The position numbers and the translations under genes are program-made. A stretch of DNA of 64,000 bases from JAPOXR01 sp963662395 (lineage in GTDB: Bacteria; Pseudomonadota; Alphaproteobacteria; Rhodobacterales; Rhodobacteraceae), in assembly GCA_963662395.1 (NCBI GenBank), contig OY759511.1, positions 3,224,001 through 3,288,000 on the forward strand, read 5' to 3'. How positions within the stretch are numbered: position 1 is the stretch's first letter; the number at the start of each line of letters is the position of its first letter. Below are positions 18,205 through 27,303 of this stretch, in pieces. A model generated the notes under the pieces. That model worked only from the letters and a program-made list of their open reading frames with translations. It was not told where the DNA came from and ran no database searches.

Positions 18205-19308
18205 CTACCGGATCTCCAGGACTGGATCGCCCAGGACGGAAGGGTCCGGCTCGATGCCCAGACCCGGCGCATCGCTTGCGCCCATCGTCCCGAGGGTGCG
18301 CTTCGGTGCTCCCCGTGCAAGATCGACGGTCCCGTAGGAGTTGAAATCGGTGGCCGAGAAGCAGAACTCGGCCGGTGTCGACACCGCCAGGTGGGCAATG
18401 GTGGCGGTGACGATGTCGCCGCCCCAGCTATCCTCGATCGTCATCGGGATTCCCCGGTCGATACACACATCGCGCATCAGCCTGGCCGTGGTAAGCCCAC
18501 CCACCTTCGAGATCTTGAGGTTGATCACGTCCATCGCATCCTCGGCAAGACCGCGCAGCAGCATGCCGGGGCCGTCGATCACCTCGTCGAGCACCATGGG
18601 CAGGGCGGTGCGGCGGCGGACCGACAGGCAGTCCTCATAGGTCGGGCAGGGCTGTTCGACATGGACATCGACATCAGCAATGGCGGCGGTGACCCGCGCC
18701 GCCTCGTGCCGGGACCAGCCGGTATTGGCATCGGCCACCAGCAGGCCGTCGCGCCCGAGTGCCGAACGGGCGGTACGAATTCGGTCGATATCGGCATCGG
18801 CCTCGCCGCCCACCTTGAGCTGAAACTTCGTATACCCCTCCGCCGCATATTCCTCGATCCTGGCGGCCATGGTCTCGGGGGTGTCCTGGCTGATCGCCCG
18901 ATAGAGCCTGACCGTGTCCTGGCACCGGCCGCCAAGCAGCAGGTGCAGCGGCTGGCCGGTATGCTTGCCCAGGATGTCCCAGCAGGCGATGTCGATCGGG
19001 GCCTTGGCATAAGGATGGCCCCTGAGGGCGCGGTCCATCACCGCATTGACCTGCGAGAGGTTGGAGGGGTCCTGTCCGATCAGCGCCGGTCCGATCTCGG
19101 CCAGCCCGGCCCGAACCCCGGCGGCGAAGGCCGGCAGGTAGGCGGAGCCGAGCGGACAGCACTCGGCATGGCCGGTGAGCCCGGTATCGGTCTCGACGGC
19201 GATGACGGTACTGTCGAAGATCTCGACATGATGGCCGTCGGACCAGGCATAGCGCCCCTCCCGGAGTGGCAAATCGATCTGCCAGGCACGGATCGCGGCA
19301 ATCTTCAT
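18205..19308 (-). CDS. Enolase-superfamily dehydratase, cis-3-hydroxyproline type
   Basis: A 367-residue mandelate racemase/muconate-lactonizing-type barrel enzyme. Metal ligands D193, E218 and D241 and the base lysines K165 and K265 are all present. The N-terminal HHVEIFDSTVIAVETD segment and the SATDFNSYGTVD segment resemble cis-3-hydroxy-L-proline dehydratase and hydroxyproline-betaine epimerase relatives; I favour the former. The ATG at 19308 has AGGGAG 6 bases upstream. An upstream in-frame start at 19377 is rejected because the extra residues are not conserved. It stands alone: decayed elements lie on both sides and any transporter partner has been lost or is elsewhere. Confidence 0.82.
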   Translation of the reverse strand: MKIAAIRAWQIDLPLREGRYAWSDGHHVEIFDSTVIAVETDTGLTGHAECCPLGSAYLPAFAAGVRAGLAEIGPALIGQDPSNLSQVNAVMDRALRGHPYAKAPIDIACWDILGKHTGQPLHLLLGGRCQDTVRLYRAISQDTPETMAARIEEYAAEGYTKFQLKVGGEADADIDRIRTARSALGRDGLLVADANTGWSRHEAARVTAAIADVDVHVEQPCPTYEDCLSVRRRTALPMVLDEVIDGPGMLLRGLAEDAMDVINLKISKVGGLTTARLMRDVCIDRGIPMTIEDSWGGDIVTATIAHLAVSTPAEFCFSATDFNSYGTVDLARGAPKRTLGTMGASDAPGLGIEPDPSVLGDPVLEIR

Positions 19309-19898
19309 GGAAGTCTCCCTGGCTGGCGGCAAGCCCGAAGGCAGGATTTGAGCCGCTGGGCAGGTCTTGTCAAACACTCCATCCGGGACGTGTCTTCAAG
19401 GAGACAATTACCTGCATCCGGATGAAACGCCAAAACGGCCGTCGAAGGCGTTGCGTCGCCCGGATGATCATTCGGCTCGCGGCCCCCGGGTCAAGTATCG
19501 GAACATCCCCGACATGCCCCGAAACCAGGAGGTGGCGATCACATGATTCGAGGAGGCAGGTTGGCCTGGAGATGACAGCCATGGCGGCACCTGTCGGACG
19601 AGTGAAGTCCCCGACAGGAAACCGATGCCGTCATGGCGCAAGGACTGCCGCTCCAGTATCGGTGCTCGAACCGGAGCCGACGACAACCCCGGCCTGCTGC
19701 TCCGATTGCGGGTGGGCGCGGCCCATGACGAACATTCAGGCCGTCATGGCACCATCGACCAGTCGAGACAGGATGTCGCCGCCGCGGCCGGTAGATCGTC
19801 TCGGGGCTGGCGGTTTTCCCTCCTCGCCAACACCCCACTTGATGTCGGCCGCCGCATGGGCATTGTTCCGCAGGACCCAAACCGGTGAGGTGAGCGGG
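19309..19898. other. Non-coding stretch upstream of the IS21 remnant
   Basis: About 590 bases with no supportable gene. It includes the promoter region of the dehydratase gene and probably the left end of the IS21-type remnant. Frames on both strands lack recognisable motifs. Confidence 0.4.
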
Positions 19899-20390
19899 AT
19901 GCCCGGACGCCACGTTACAGACAAGCAAATGAGGATTTTCGTGGGTCCTTGCAGAACGCATTCGGTTGAAGTCGCGTTGGCGAAGGCCGGTTTCAGCGTA
20001 TCCACCGGTTACCGCATCAAGCGGGATCCGAGATTTCCTTCCCGGAACAAGGCACCGCGTGGCCGCCTCCGGCCGGACCCGCTGGCCGTGGTCCGGGAAT
20101 CGGAGGTGGTACCGATGCTCGAGATGTCCAAGGATGTGCGTTCGGTGGACGCCTACCAGGAGTTGACGGGCCACCGTCCTAAACTGAACCCGGGGATTCG
20201 TCGCACCCTGGAGCGGCGGGTCCGAATGTGGCGGGCACTGAACGGTCCCGAGCGATAGATCGTATTCCCGCAAAAGGTGCCGGCCGCGCCGCTGCCCGGT
20301 CACCCGGGTGTCAGGGACCGGGAATCAGACCGGCGATGTCGAATTTCACGAAGGTAGCCAAGCGATTTCACTCAAGGTCGTATCCCCTCG
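19899..20390 (+). pseudogene. IstA-type (IS21-like) transposase remnant, N-terminal part
   Basis: From ATG 19899 a 119-codon frame to the stop at 20258 matches the N-terminus of IS21-family IstA: MPGRHVTDKQM at the start, then a helix-turn-helix (VEVALAKAGFSVSTGYRI), then IRRTLERRVRMWRALNG. After the TAG the expected continuation can still be traced in shifted frames up to a SNFTKVA-like piece near 20340. The DDE catalytic domain and IstB are absent. The remnant is truncated and inactive. Confidence 0.7.
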
Positions 20391-20417
20391 AGGTGACTGT
20401 TCTTGTCTATATCCAGA

Positions 20418-20470
20418 GTGCCGGCCTACTCCCCGGATTGCTCGCTGAAATCCGGGGAGTAGGCCGGCAC
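20418..20470. repeat. Perfect 22-bp stem-loop
   Basis: Arms 20418-20439 and 20449-20470 are perfect reverse complements over 22 bp (they begin GTGCCGGCCTACTCC), with a 9-base loop. No U-tract follows on either strand. Such length and perfection amid decayed DNA suggests a recent or selected structure, such as a transposon end, a folding-dependent recombination site or a strong terminator. It lies between the IstA remnant and the ImmA/IrrE remnant. Confidence 0.8.
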
Positions 20471-20728
20471 GGAAGAGGTTGGTAGAATCCTGGCCGATCA
20501 GCGCCGGTCCGGCCCGTCAGTCCGGACCAACACGGTGGCAATCCGGGATCAGCATGAGCAACTGATCCCGAAGCACCACATGGTAGACCTTCTTGACGTT
20601 CTCCAGGTCAGTCGGGGGAGGGTCTCTCGGCGCGGTGACGTCGGTCGATTGGCGGTTGAAGTGTTCGTCACGCCATGCATGCGGCCCCAATGCAACGCGC
20701 CGGGACCAGGGATGGCATCAAACGAGAA

Positions 20729-21423
20729 TCAGGTGCCGACGATAGCCGCATCCATGTCGGGCGGCTCGTCCATGAGCCGGACAAGTTCGTGGACCGGGAA
20801 TTGGCACCTTCTGCCGGGGCACGGAAGCACAAGCGTTCGAATCGCCCGGGCTCTTCGCCATGCACTGTCCATGGTTCCCTGTAGGGCGGCCGGCACCAGC
20901 CACGACGACTGAATTCGTTGAAGAGTCGTCGGTACAGCGGATTGCCGAAAATCCCCAAATCCCTGCAGCGACAGACAAGGGCCTGCACACTGACTCCGAA
21001 TATCCGCTTGAGATCGAACAGTTCACTCCAGCCAATGGAGCTGCGATGTTTGCCGACCTCGGCGCGCAGGGTTTCGAACGGCATGAGGACGGCCCCTGCG
21101 AAGCGGCGCGCGGCCATTTTATCATCGATTCTCGGCGCAACGTCCAGAACCATGTGTCCGGGTTCGTGTGCGGCCGTAAAGCGTTGGCGCTCGCCTCAAT
21201 TCCGTCGATTCACGACGATCACCGAAGCGACACTCTTGCCCGCACGGGGTACGCTGGCCGTGAGACCATCGATGTTGTCGAGGGGCATTGGAAGGGCCTT
21301 GATGCCTCGTTCCTCCAGAAGTTCGACGAGATTCGGGATCGGGTCGGCTCCGAGTCCCCGATGGCTGCGAAGGCCGATCACCGCCTGTTCAGCCTCCGCT
21401 ACATCGTGGAGTACAGGCCTGGT
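20729..21423 (-). pseudogene. ImmA/IrrE-type metallopeptidase regulator remnant
   Basis: One frame carries the peptidase part of an XRE-ImmA/IrrE regulator: PIPNLVELLEERGIK, then SVIVVN, an in-frame TGA at 21196-21198, then RFTAAHEPGHMVLDV. The last has the HExxH zinc site, with Pro where Leu is usual. The helical C-terminal part follows (DLKRIFGVSVQALV). Near 20820 the frame shifts to the final ELVRLMDEPPD segment, ending at 20729. The N-terminal helix-turn-helix is missing: upstream sequence runs directly into the glycohydrolase remnant. These genes normally pair with a toxin or regulate mobile elements. Confidence 0.75.
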
Positions 21424-21499
21424 GGCGTCCCGCGGCAGGTCCCGGTCAATGGTCGGCGAGCCAAGAATTTCCTCTTCTCGGAGCGAATTGGTGCTTTGC

Positions 21500-22561
21500 C
21501 GTGAAACCCGGGAGGTGGTTTGGTGAAATCTGGCAGCCACCTCTCCCGCCCGCTTCGACCGGGCCGCCGAATGGTCGGCACCGGCCTCCAGCGATACACG
21601 CCCTTTCCTGATTGCCCTCACCCGTCGCAGCCACCGTTCGGGGATCGCCGTGAAGCCGAGGCGCGCGCCGAGCACTGCGCCGACGATGACGCCGTTGATA
21701 TCCGTATCGCCGCCCGCCTCGATGACCTTGCACAGGCCGGACTCGAAGTCTTCCGCCTGCCAGTCCGAGATCAGTGCTGCCTGCAGGGAGAGGAACGTGA
21801 AGCCCTTGTTGTCGCGGCCGAACCGCAATTCATCCATCGAGGACCGTGACTTCTGGATCACCGATTCCGACACCGATGGCGGGATGTCTGCACGATAGCC
21901 ATCTTGGCGGAGCGCCGGCATGGATGTCGCCATGGCCTTCCGTGCCGATTGCATCAGGTCCTCCGCAGACAGGAACTCGCCTCGCAGCGCAGCAGCGACA
22001 GCGAGGTTCGCAAGCGCGCAGGACCAGCCGCATCGCCGGTCCCAATGTGTCGGTACAGCCGAGAACACGCTCTCCTGCACCAGCCGGTCCGGCTTGTCGT
22101 GCCACCTGATTGCGAGCGGTGCACACCGCATCAGCGCGCCATTGCCGGCCCGGCTTTCCGTCCAGGCTTGCCGGGAATTCTCGGCAATCGGCATGCCTTG
22201 CGGCGCACGCACATCTCCTTCCATCCTGTTGCAGGCAAGTCCCGGTTGGTAGCTGCCACCATGCAGTGCCGGCACATCCCCGGTCAGGACGCCCGTCCCT
22301 GCACCATTGGATTCGGCCCACACCCAGAGGCGTCGGACCGTCCACATCCAGCCCGCCGGCAGCCTCCGCCGCATCGGCAATTTCGATGGCCCGCGCCAGG
22401 TCGTCACCGTCGGGATATCCGGATCTTGCCACGATGTCCGTAACTCCCGCCGGGAACTCACGTGCGATGCGCCGCCGCGACCATCCCTCCATGACAATCC
22501 CCGGCAGGTTCCCCACCGCGATCCCTGCCATCCGTCCTCGTGCGCGATCCGTATCAGCCAT
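21500..22561 (-). pseudogene. ADP-ribosylglycohydrolase (DraG/ARH type), frameshifted
   Basis: Translation from ATG 22561 gives the N-terminal glycohydrolase part, including PDGDDLARAIEIAD. Near 22335 the frame shifts to one carrying RRLWVWAESNGAGTG, then GNGALMRCAPLAI, and then the metal-site motif GGDTDING and IPERWLRRVRAIRKG. Both halves fit ARH-type enzymes that cleave ADP-ribose from targets or free ADP-ribosyl compounds. A single frame change separates them. The start overlaps the stop of the ARPP-1 gene, so it was its operon partner. Its 3' end now merges with the ImmA/IrrE remnant; the junction lies roughly at 21420-21530. Confidence 0.75.
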
Positions 22562-23474
22562 GGTACTGCTTTCCTTCGTCGGTCTCTTGCGAGAACGCTG
22601 CATGAACCAGCGAACCGTTCAGCGACAGCATCTGTCCGGTCAGACCGTTGGTGGCGACTCGACGTTCGGCGCCAAGACCCACACCCGGCATTTCCCGGAC
22701 GGGTTGCTGTCCAAATCGCCGGACAAGCCTGAGCGCCCGGTCCGTGGATGGCCGTCCGCTCGCCTTCGCCGATTCGAAATAGTGCGAGCGCACGATCTGC
22801 CCCCAATGCGCGGCCAGCAAATGCGGCGCGCCGAACAGATCCATCGCTGCGACCTGGCTGCCCCGGGCCACGACCACCCCGCACTGGCCGGGCAGAGGGC
22901 CGCGCTTGACGAGTTTTTCCACGGTGCCGGAGCGGCGCGTCTCTCTGGAGTATTTCAGCTCCAGATCCGACGCCGCCGCCGTATCGGACTCGACCCCCTC
23001 ATGCGACAGCAGGTCATGGATCTCGTTCCAGACGCGGCCCTGGTCACCCGCGCGGGAGCCGTGCCGCATCGACCGGGCGAGGCCCAGGCGCTGCGCCTTC
23101 CGGACGCGAGCCGGCGCGAAGGCTGCACCACGCCGCCATTCCTGGCGGTACCCCCAGCGGCCCTGCTCGAGGCAGCTTACGGGAAGCTCGATCGCGGTGA
23201 AGGAATCCACGAGCACGGTGGCGTTGACGGCACGGTTCTGCTTGCCGCCGAGAAAATGCTCTCCTTCGACGACCAGCACTGGCTTGTCCGTGGGATTGGT
23301 CGCGTACAGCGTATTCACCGACGCGTCGTCGAGTTCCTTTATCTGCAATCCCGAATCCTCGCCGGTGGCGATCGCCGGCAGTTCACTGCCAGGCAGGTAC
23401 ATCGGGAAAAACGAAACGCCGAGTCGCGCAATCGGCGCGCCCAGGGCGACATTGCCCAGGTTCGGTGCGGTCAT
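22554..23474 (-). CDS. ARPP-1 domain protein linked to ADP-ribose metabolism
   Basis: A 306-residue protein with the layout of the ARPP-1 family: VLVVEGEHFLGGKQNR (about 66-81), then NATVLV, IELPVSCLEQGRWGY, and a C-terminal LSLNGSLVHAAF segment. ARPP-1 was named from its gene-neighbourhood link with ADP-ribosylglycohydrolases and phosphatases; its biochemistry is not known to me. Here it lies between a Nudix regulator (divergent) and an ADP-ribosylglycohydrolase gene (overlapping downstream), which repeats that link. It appears intact although its partner is broken. It is probably controlled by the palindromes at 23598-23647. Confidence 0.75.
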   Translation of the reverse strand: MTAPNLGNVALGAPIARLGVSFFPMYLPGSELPAIATGEDSGLQIKELDDASVNTLYATNPTDKPVLVVEGEHFLGGKQNRAVNATVLVDSFTAIELPVSCLEQGRWGYRQEWRRGAAFAPARVRKAQRLGLARSMRHGSRAGDQGRVWNEIHDLLSHEGVESDTAAASDLELKYSRETRRSGTVEKLVKRGPLPGQCGVVVARGSQVAAMDLFGAPHLLAAHWGQIVRSHYFESAKASGRPSTDRALRLVRRFGQQPVREMPGVGLGAERRVATNGLTGQMLSLNGSLVHAAFSQETDEGKQYHG

Positions 23475-23597
23475 GATTGTCTCCTTCGTAGTACGATCAT
23501 CAGCATGGTGTCGAGGAGGAATGCCCCGGTGAACGAAGAGCCGTGGAAGTCGGGATTGAGCCCGGTTTCATTCATTGGAGTTGGCCATTTTCCTTTT

Positions 23598-23647
23598 ATT
23601 GTTATTATGACAATATATTTCCTGCTTGATATTGTCAATACGACAAT
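23598..23647. promoter_or_regulatory. Twin 17-bp operators between ARPP-1 and the Nudix regulator
   Basis: Two related palindromes sit in an AT-rich divergent promoter region. ATTGTTATTATGACAAT is at 23598-23614 and ATTGTCAATACGACAAT at 23631-23647, sharing ATTGT...GACAAT ends, with centres 33 bases apart. NrtR-type regulators bind palindromes of this kind near their own gene, so they are the likely sites for the adjacent Nudix-wHTH protein. Confidence 0.75.
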
Positions 23648-23660
23648 TTAATTTTCGGAA

Positions 23661-24722
23661 ATGGCTTGCGAGAGTCTGCCTCCCTATGACGCAACGTCGT
23701 TCCCGCCATTCGCGGTCACCGCGGATGTGTCGCTGTTCACCATCCGGGACGATGCGCTCCAGGTGTTGCTGATTGAGCGGGGGGGCGATCCCTACCGCGG
23801 TTCCTGGGCTTTGCCCGGCGGCTTCGTTCATCCGGACGAGACGCTGGAGGATGCCGCCGCCCGGGAACTTGCGGAGGAGACCGGGCTGGCCAGGGGAGCG
23901 TGGCACCTCGAGCAGCTTGCCGCCTATGGCTCTCCGGACCGGGACCCGCGCATGCGGGTGGTAACCGTCGCCTTTTGGGCGGTCTGCTGCGACGTGCCGG
24001 CGCTCAGGGGCGGCGGGGATGCAACCAGGGCCGAACTCGTGCCGGTGGCGCGCATCGAGAACGACGCCATCCGTCTCGCCTTCGATCACGGCAGCATCGT
24101 CAGGGACGCCGTCGACCGCATACGGACCAGCTTCGAACACACCGCCCTGGCCGCCTGGTTCTGTTCACCGGAGTTTACGATCCGGGAACTCAGGCAGGTC
24201 TATGAAGCGGTTTGGGACGCTCCACTCGATCCGGGCAATTTCCAGCGCTATGTGCGCCAGAGCGGAGCCTTCGTGCAGCACGCCGAACCGAAGGTGCGGG
24301 AGAGTCTCGACAGGTCGGTGGACTTTGCCATGGGTCCCGTGTCCGCAGATCGGGTGGGCTTCGACAGGTGGCCCGAACCCGACCATCAGGCCGAGTCCGA
24401 CACCAGGTCCGGACGCATGGAGTCGGCGGACCTCGTATGGCCCGAATCCGCTCGGCAGGCGAGATTCGACAAAGTGCCCGATCCTGCAAGGAGGGCGGAT
24501 GTCGGAATGAGGTCCGGCAGCGCCGAGCTGGCGGTCCCCGTCATGCGGTCCGGACCTGCCCGGCCGGCGGACCCTGTCACGCGACCCGAACGCGGCCGGC
24601 CAGCGTCGCTATGGGCGGCAAAGCGAACACAGGACGGCCTTCCGGCCAGGGCGGCTCGAACGCTTGCGAGGCCAGGGCGTTCGTCTCGGGCGGACGGTTC
24701 AACTCCAACCGGCAAGCCGTGA
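23661..24722 (+). CDS. NrtR-like Nudix regulator with winged helix and inserted linker
   Basis: A 353-residue protein. Residues about 15-150 form a Nudix domain with a complete Nudix box at 54-76 (G54, E60, R68-E69, E72-E73, G75), so hydrolysis of an ADP-ribose-like substrate is possible. Residues about 155-205 form the NrtR-type winged helix (FTIRELRQVYEAVW). NrtR proteins repress NAD genes and release DNA on binding ADP-ribose. The usual GRPAxL end motif is seen only at about 312-318 (GRPASLW), after roughly 100 low-complexity residues rich in Arg, Ser, Pro and Asp, an unusual insertion. The ATG is 14 bases from the nearer operator. Confidence 0.82.
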   Translation: MACESLPPYDATSFPPFAVTADVSLFTIRDDALQVLLIERGGDPYRGSWALPGGFVHPDETLEDAAARELAEETGLARGAWHLEQLAAYGSPDRDPRMRVVTVAFWAVCCDVPALRGGGDATRAELVPVARIENDAIRLAFDHGSIVRDAVDRIRTSFEHTALAAWFCSPEFTIRELRQVYEAVWDAPLDPGNFQRYVRQSGAFVQHAEPKVRESLDRSVDFAMGPVSADRVGFDRWPEPDHQAESDTRSGRMESADLVWPESARQARFDKVPDPARRADVGMRSGSAELAVPVMRSGPARPADPVTRPERGRPASLWAAKRTQDGLPARAARTLARPGRSSRADGSTPTGKP

Positions 24723-25149
24723 AACCCGGCCGGGAGACATATTCCCATTTCATGTTGAATCGGCAGTGCCCGCCTTCCATGTCGGGTCTGGCCTTGCCCT
24801 GGCGCCGTGACATGGTGTTCAGGTGCCGCCGCTTCGGAGATGGCCCGGCATGTCACCCCGTCTTCATGCCGCCATTGGTGGGTCGGCAGGCAGCGCCGGG
24901 TGTTGCTGCAGTTGATGTGCCAGCCCGGCTGAGCCCGCCATTCCTGTCGGGTGAATTCGAGACCGCGATGCGCGCTCCGGGGACGGCGATGACGGGCACG
25001 AACCCGGGCGCCGTCTCCGGCTCTTTCCTGGCGCCGCCGACGATTGTTGCCGGACAACCATGCCGGGCTGGGCGTCCGGAGCCGGCGAAACCTTGATTTC
25101 CAGCGGTTTCTGGCCGATATTGTCTGCACAAGGATGGGGGCGACTCAGG
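24723..25149. other. Intergenic region, nothing recognised
   Basis: About 430 bases between the Nudix gene and the small secreted protein gene. Frames on both strands show no family motif and no repeat. It may be decayed coding DNA. Confidence 0.4.
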
Positions 25150-25569
25150 ATGAAACGTTTCGGTATTGTCAGGCAGGCCCTGGTCGTGGTGATGGCAGCT
25201 GCGATTGCGGCGGGAGTCTCGACTGCACCGGCTCGGGCCGACAGTGATGATACGTGGGTGGCGGTGGCCGGAGTGGCGGCGCTGGCCCTGATTGCCGCCC
25301 AGGCAAGGAAGGAGCGTAAACGGAAAGAGCGCGCGGCTCAAGCAGCGGCGCAATCGGCACGCAACGCAATAGAAAGTCGGCTCCGTGAGAACAGGGTCTG
25401 CACCTCCCCGGTCTGGAACGGCAATGTCTGGGTCGAGAATGACGGTTCGCCATGCCTGCCGACGCCCAGGGTATGCCTGATGGAAAAATGGCGAGGCGAC
25501 TTCCTGGTCAAGTTCTACGACTATGGTTGCATGCAGCGTGAAGGGTTTCGGCTGAGCGCAGGGTACTGA
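25150..25569 (+). CDS. Small secreted or periplasmic protein, unknown
   Basis: A 139-residue product from ATG 25150. Residues 1-29 form a classical signal peptide with an ARAD cleavage region. A second hydrophobic stretch (VAVAGVAALALIAAQ) follows and then a charged Lys/Arg/Glu/Ala segment that is probably a coiled coil. The C-terminal 60 residues contain four cysteines and a conserved-looking SPVWNGNVWV motif, consistent with two disulfides in the periplasm. An in-frame start at 25060 would hide the signal peptide and is rejected. The function is unknown. Confidence 0.65.
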   Translation: MKRFGIVRQALVVVMAAAIAAGVSTAPARADSDDTWVAVAGVAALALIAAQARKERKRKERAAQAAAQSARNAIESRLRENRVCTSPVWNGNVWVENDGSPCLPTPRVCLMEKWRGDFLVKFYDYGCMQREGFRLSAGY

Positions 25570-25609
25570 TCTGCGCCGCCTTCCGGCAACCGGTTGCGGA
25601 TAACGGCGA

Positions 25610-26275
25610 ATGGCGTCACGGGTAACCGACCCGAAAACGGCGGTTTCACGCCCGCATCTCGTCATCGAGGCTGATCTCGGAGAGAGTGGTTACCATGTGG
25701 TGGCAGGGGTTGACGAGGCTGGTCGCGGTCCGCTGGCGGGACCGGTCCACGCGGCGGCGGTCATTCTCGATTTGCACGACATTCCGGTTGGGCTCGATGA
25801 CTCGAAGAAGCTGTCGGCCGCGGCCCGGACCAGGATCGACGCGGCGATCAGGCGGACGGCACAATGTTCGGTTGCATCGGCCAGTGTCAGCGAAATCGAT
25901 GACATGAACATATTGCAGGCAACGATGCTCGCCATGCGGCGGGCGGTGGCCGGACTGGCCGCCCGCCCGGATTTCGTGCTGATCGATGGCAACCGGATCG
26001 CCGATGGCCTGCACTGCCCGGCGCGGGCGGTGATTGGCGGCGACCGGATCTCGGCCTCGGTGGCCGCGGCATCGATCGTGGCCAAGGTTGCCCGGGATCG
26101 GTGCATGCAGGCGCTTGACCGGCTCTGTCCGCAATATGGCTGGCACCAGAACAATGGCTACGGAACCGCCCGGCACCTGGCGGCCCTCGAGGAGTTCGGG
26201 CCGAGCTGTCACCATCGAAAGAGCTTTGCGCCGGTGCGCGCCGCCCTGGATGCTGCGACCGGGGGGAGGCCATGA
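25610..26275 (+). CDS. rnhB: Ribonuclease HII
   Basis: A 221-residue RNase HII that removes ribonucleotides and RNA from RNA-DNA hybrids in the cytoplasm. The first catalytic pair D35-E36 lies in the motif GVDEAGRGPLAGP and the third acid D126 in LIDGN. The ISASVAAASIVAKV and RDRCM segments match the rest of the active site and substrate-binding helix. Length is normal for alphaproteobacteria. Its stop overlaps the cobD start by 4 bases, so the two are translated from one message. Confidence 0.96.
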   Translation: MASRVTDPKTAVSRPHLVIEADLGESGYHVVAGVDEAGRGPLAGPVHAAAVILDLHDIPVGLDDSKKLSAAARTRIDAAIRRTAQCSVASASVSEIDDMNILQATMLAMRRAVAGLAARPDFVLIDGNRIADGLHCPARAVIGGDRISASVAAASIVAKVARDRCMQALDRLCPQYGWHQNNGYGTARHLAALEEFGPSCHHRKSFAPVRAALDAATGGRP

Positions 26276-27189
26276 CCATCCCGGTCATCCTGATTGCCGC
26301 CCTGGTGCTCGATGCGCTGCTCGGCGAGCCCGACTGGGCCTGGTCCCGGGTCCCGCATCCGATCAGGCTGATCGGACAGGTGATCGAGGCTGCAGAGCGC
26401 AGGTTCAACCAGGGCGAGAGACAGAAGCTGAAGGGCGCCATGGTCATCGCGGTGCTGGCAATTGCCGCCCTTGCTGTCGGCTACGCGATCCGTGCCGTTC
26501 CCGATCTGGGGCTTCTCGAATTGCTGGGCGCGGCGATCCTGCTGGCCGGCAAGAGCCTGAACCAGCATGTCAGGGCCGTTGCCGACGGGCTGCGAATGAG
26601 CCTGGGCGAGGGCAGGAGGGAAGTGGCCCGGATCGTCGGCCGGGAGACGGATCAGATGGAAGCCGATGATGTGGCGCGGGCAGCGGTGGAAAGTGCGGCC
26701 GAGGGTTTCCTGGACGGTGTGGTTGCGCCGGCATTCTGGTTCCTGCTCCTCGGCCTTCCCGGCATGCTTGCCTACAAGCTGGTCAATACTGCCGACAGCA
26801 TGATCGGCTACCGCACGGAACGATACCGGGAATTCGGCATGGCGACGGCAGTTCTCGACGATGTGCTGAACTGGATCCCGGCCCGGATTGCTGCCTTGCT
26901 GATTGCCGTCACCAATGGCAAATGGCGGCAATTCTGGGCGATACGCCATGACGCATCCTCGCATCGCTCGCCGAATGCCGGCTGGCCGGAGGCGGCGGTT
27001 GCCGCCACGCTGGATGTCGCATTGTCAGGGCCTCGAACCTATGATGGCGAGAGGACGGATGACCCGTACATCAACATGAATGGCCGGAAGGAGCTCACGA
27101 GCGCCGACATCGACCGCGCATTGGGCGCCATACGCAATGCCTGGCTTGGCATCATTCTGATCTGCGTCCCCCTGTGGCTGGCCAGTTGA
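26272..27189 (+). CDS. cobD: Adenosylcobinamide-phosphate synthase
   Basis: A 305-residue CobD/CbiB membrane enzyme of cobalamin synthesis, attaching aminopropanol (phosphate) to adenosylcobyric acid. Family landmarks include the N-terminal LDALLGEPDWAW-R-V-P-H-P segment, the GRETDQMEADDVARAAVES region, and TADSMIGYRTERYREFG with DDVLNWIPAR. Several transmembrane segments are evident. The start overlaps rnhB. No other cobalamin gene is in the window, so this is a solitary cob gene here. Confidence 0.95.
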   Translation: MTIPVILIAALVLDALLGEPDWAWSRVPHPIRLIGQVIEAAERRFNQGERQKLKGAMVIAVLAIAALAVGYAIRAVPDLGLLELLGAAILLAGKSLNQHVRAVADGLRMSLGEGRREVARIVGRETDQMEADDVARAAVESAAEGFLDGVVAPAFWFLLLGLPGMLAYKLVNTADSMIGYRTERYREFGMATAVLDDVLNWIPARIAALLIAVTNGKWRQFWAIRHDASSHRSPNAGWPEAAVAATLDVALSGPRTYDGERTDDPYINMNGRKELTSADIDRALGAIRNAWLGIILICVPLWLAS

Positions 27190-27303
27190 TGACGGCAAGC
27201 CCCCGGGGGCGGTTCCGATGGAGGCTGGTGGGACCCGCACCTTCCGGCCGGACCTGCTCCTGCCTCCTTGGCGATAGTCGCACCAGGATTGCCTTGCCGG
27301 ATG

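Noticed and set aside
17272..19425. A 717-codon plus-strand open frame
   Set aside because: It runs antisense to the enolase-superfamily gene and through the GC-rich IS701-like remnant, with no motif; long chance frames are expected in such DNA.
21196..22884. A 562-codon minus-strand frame as one gene
   Set aside because: Its parts match two different families in sequence (glycohydrolase then ImmA/IrrE), the first 180 residues are not conserved, and the glycohydrolase N-terminus lies in another frame.
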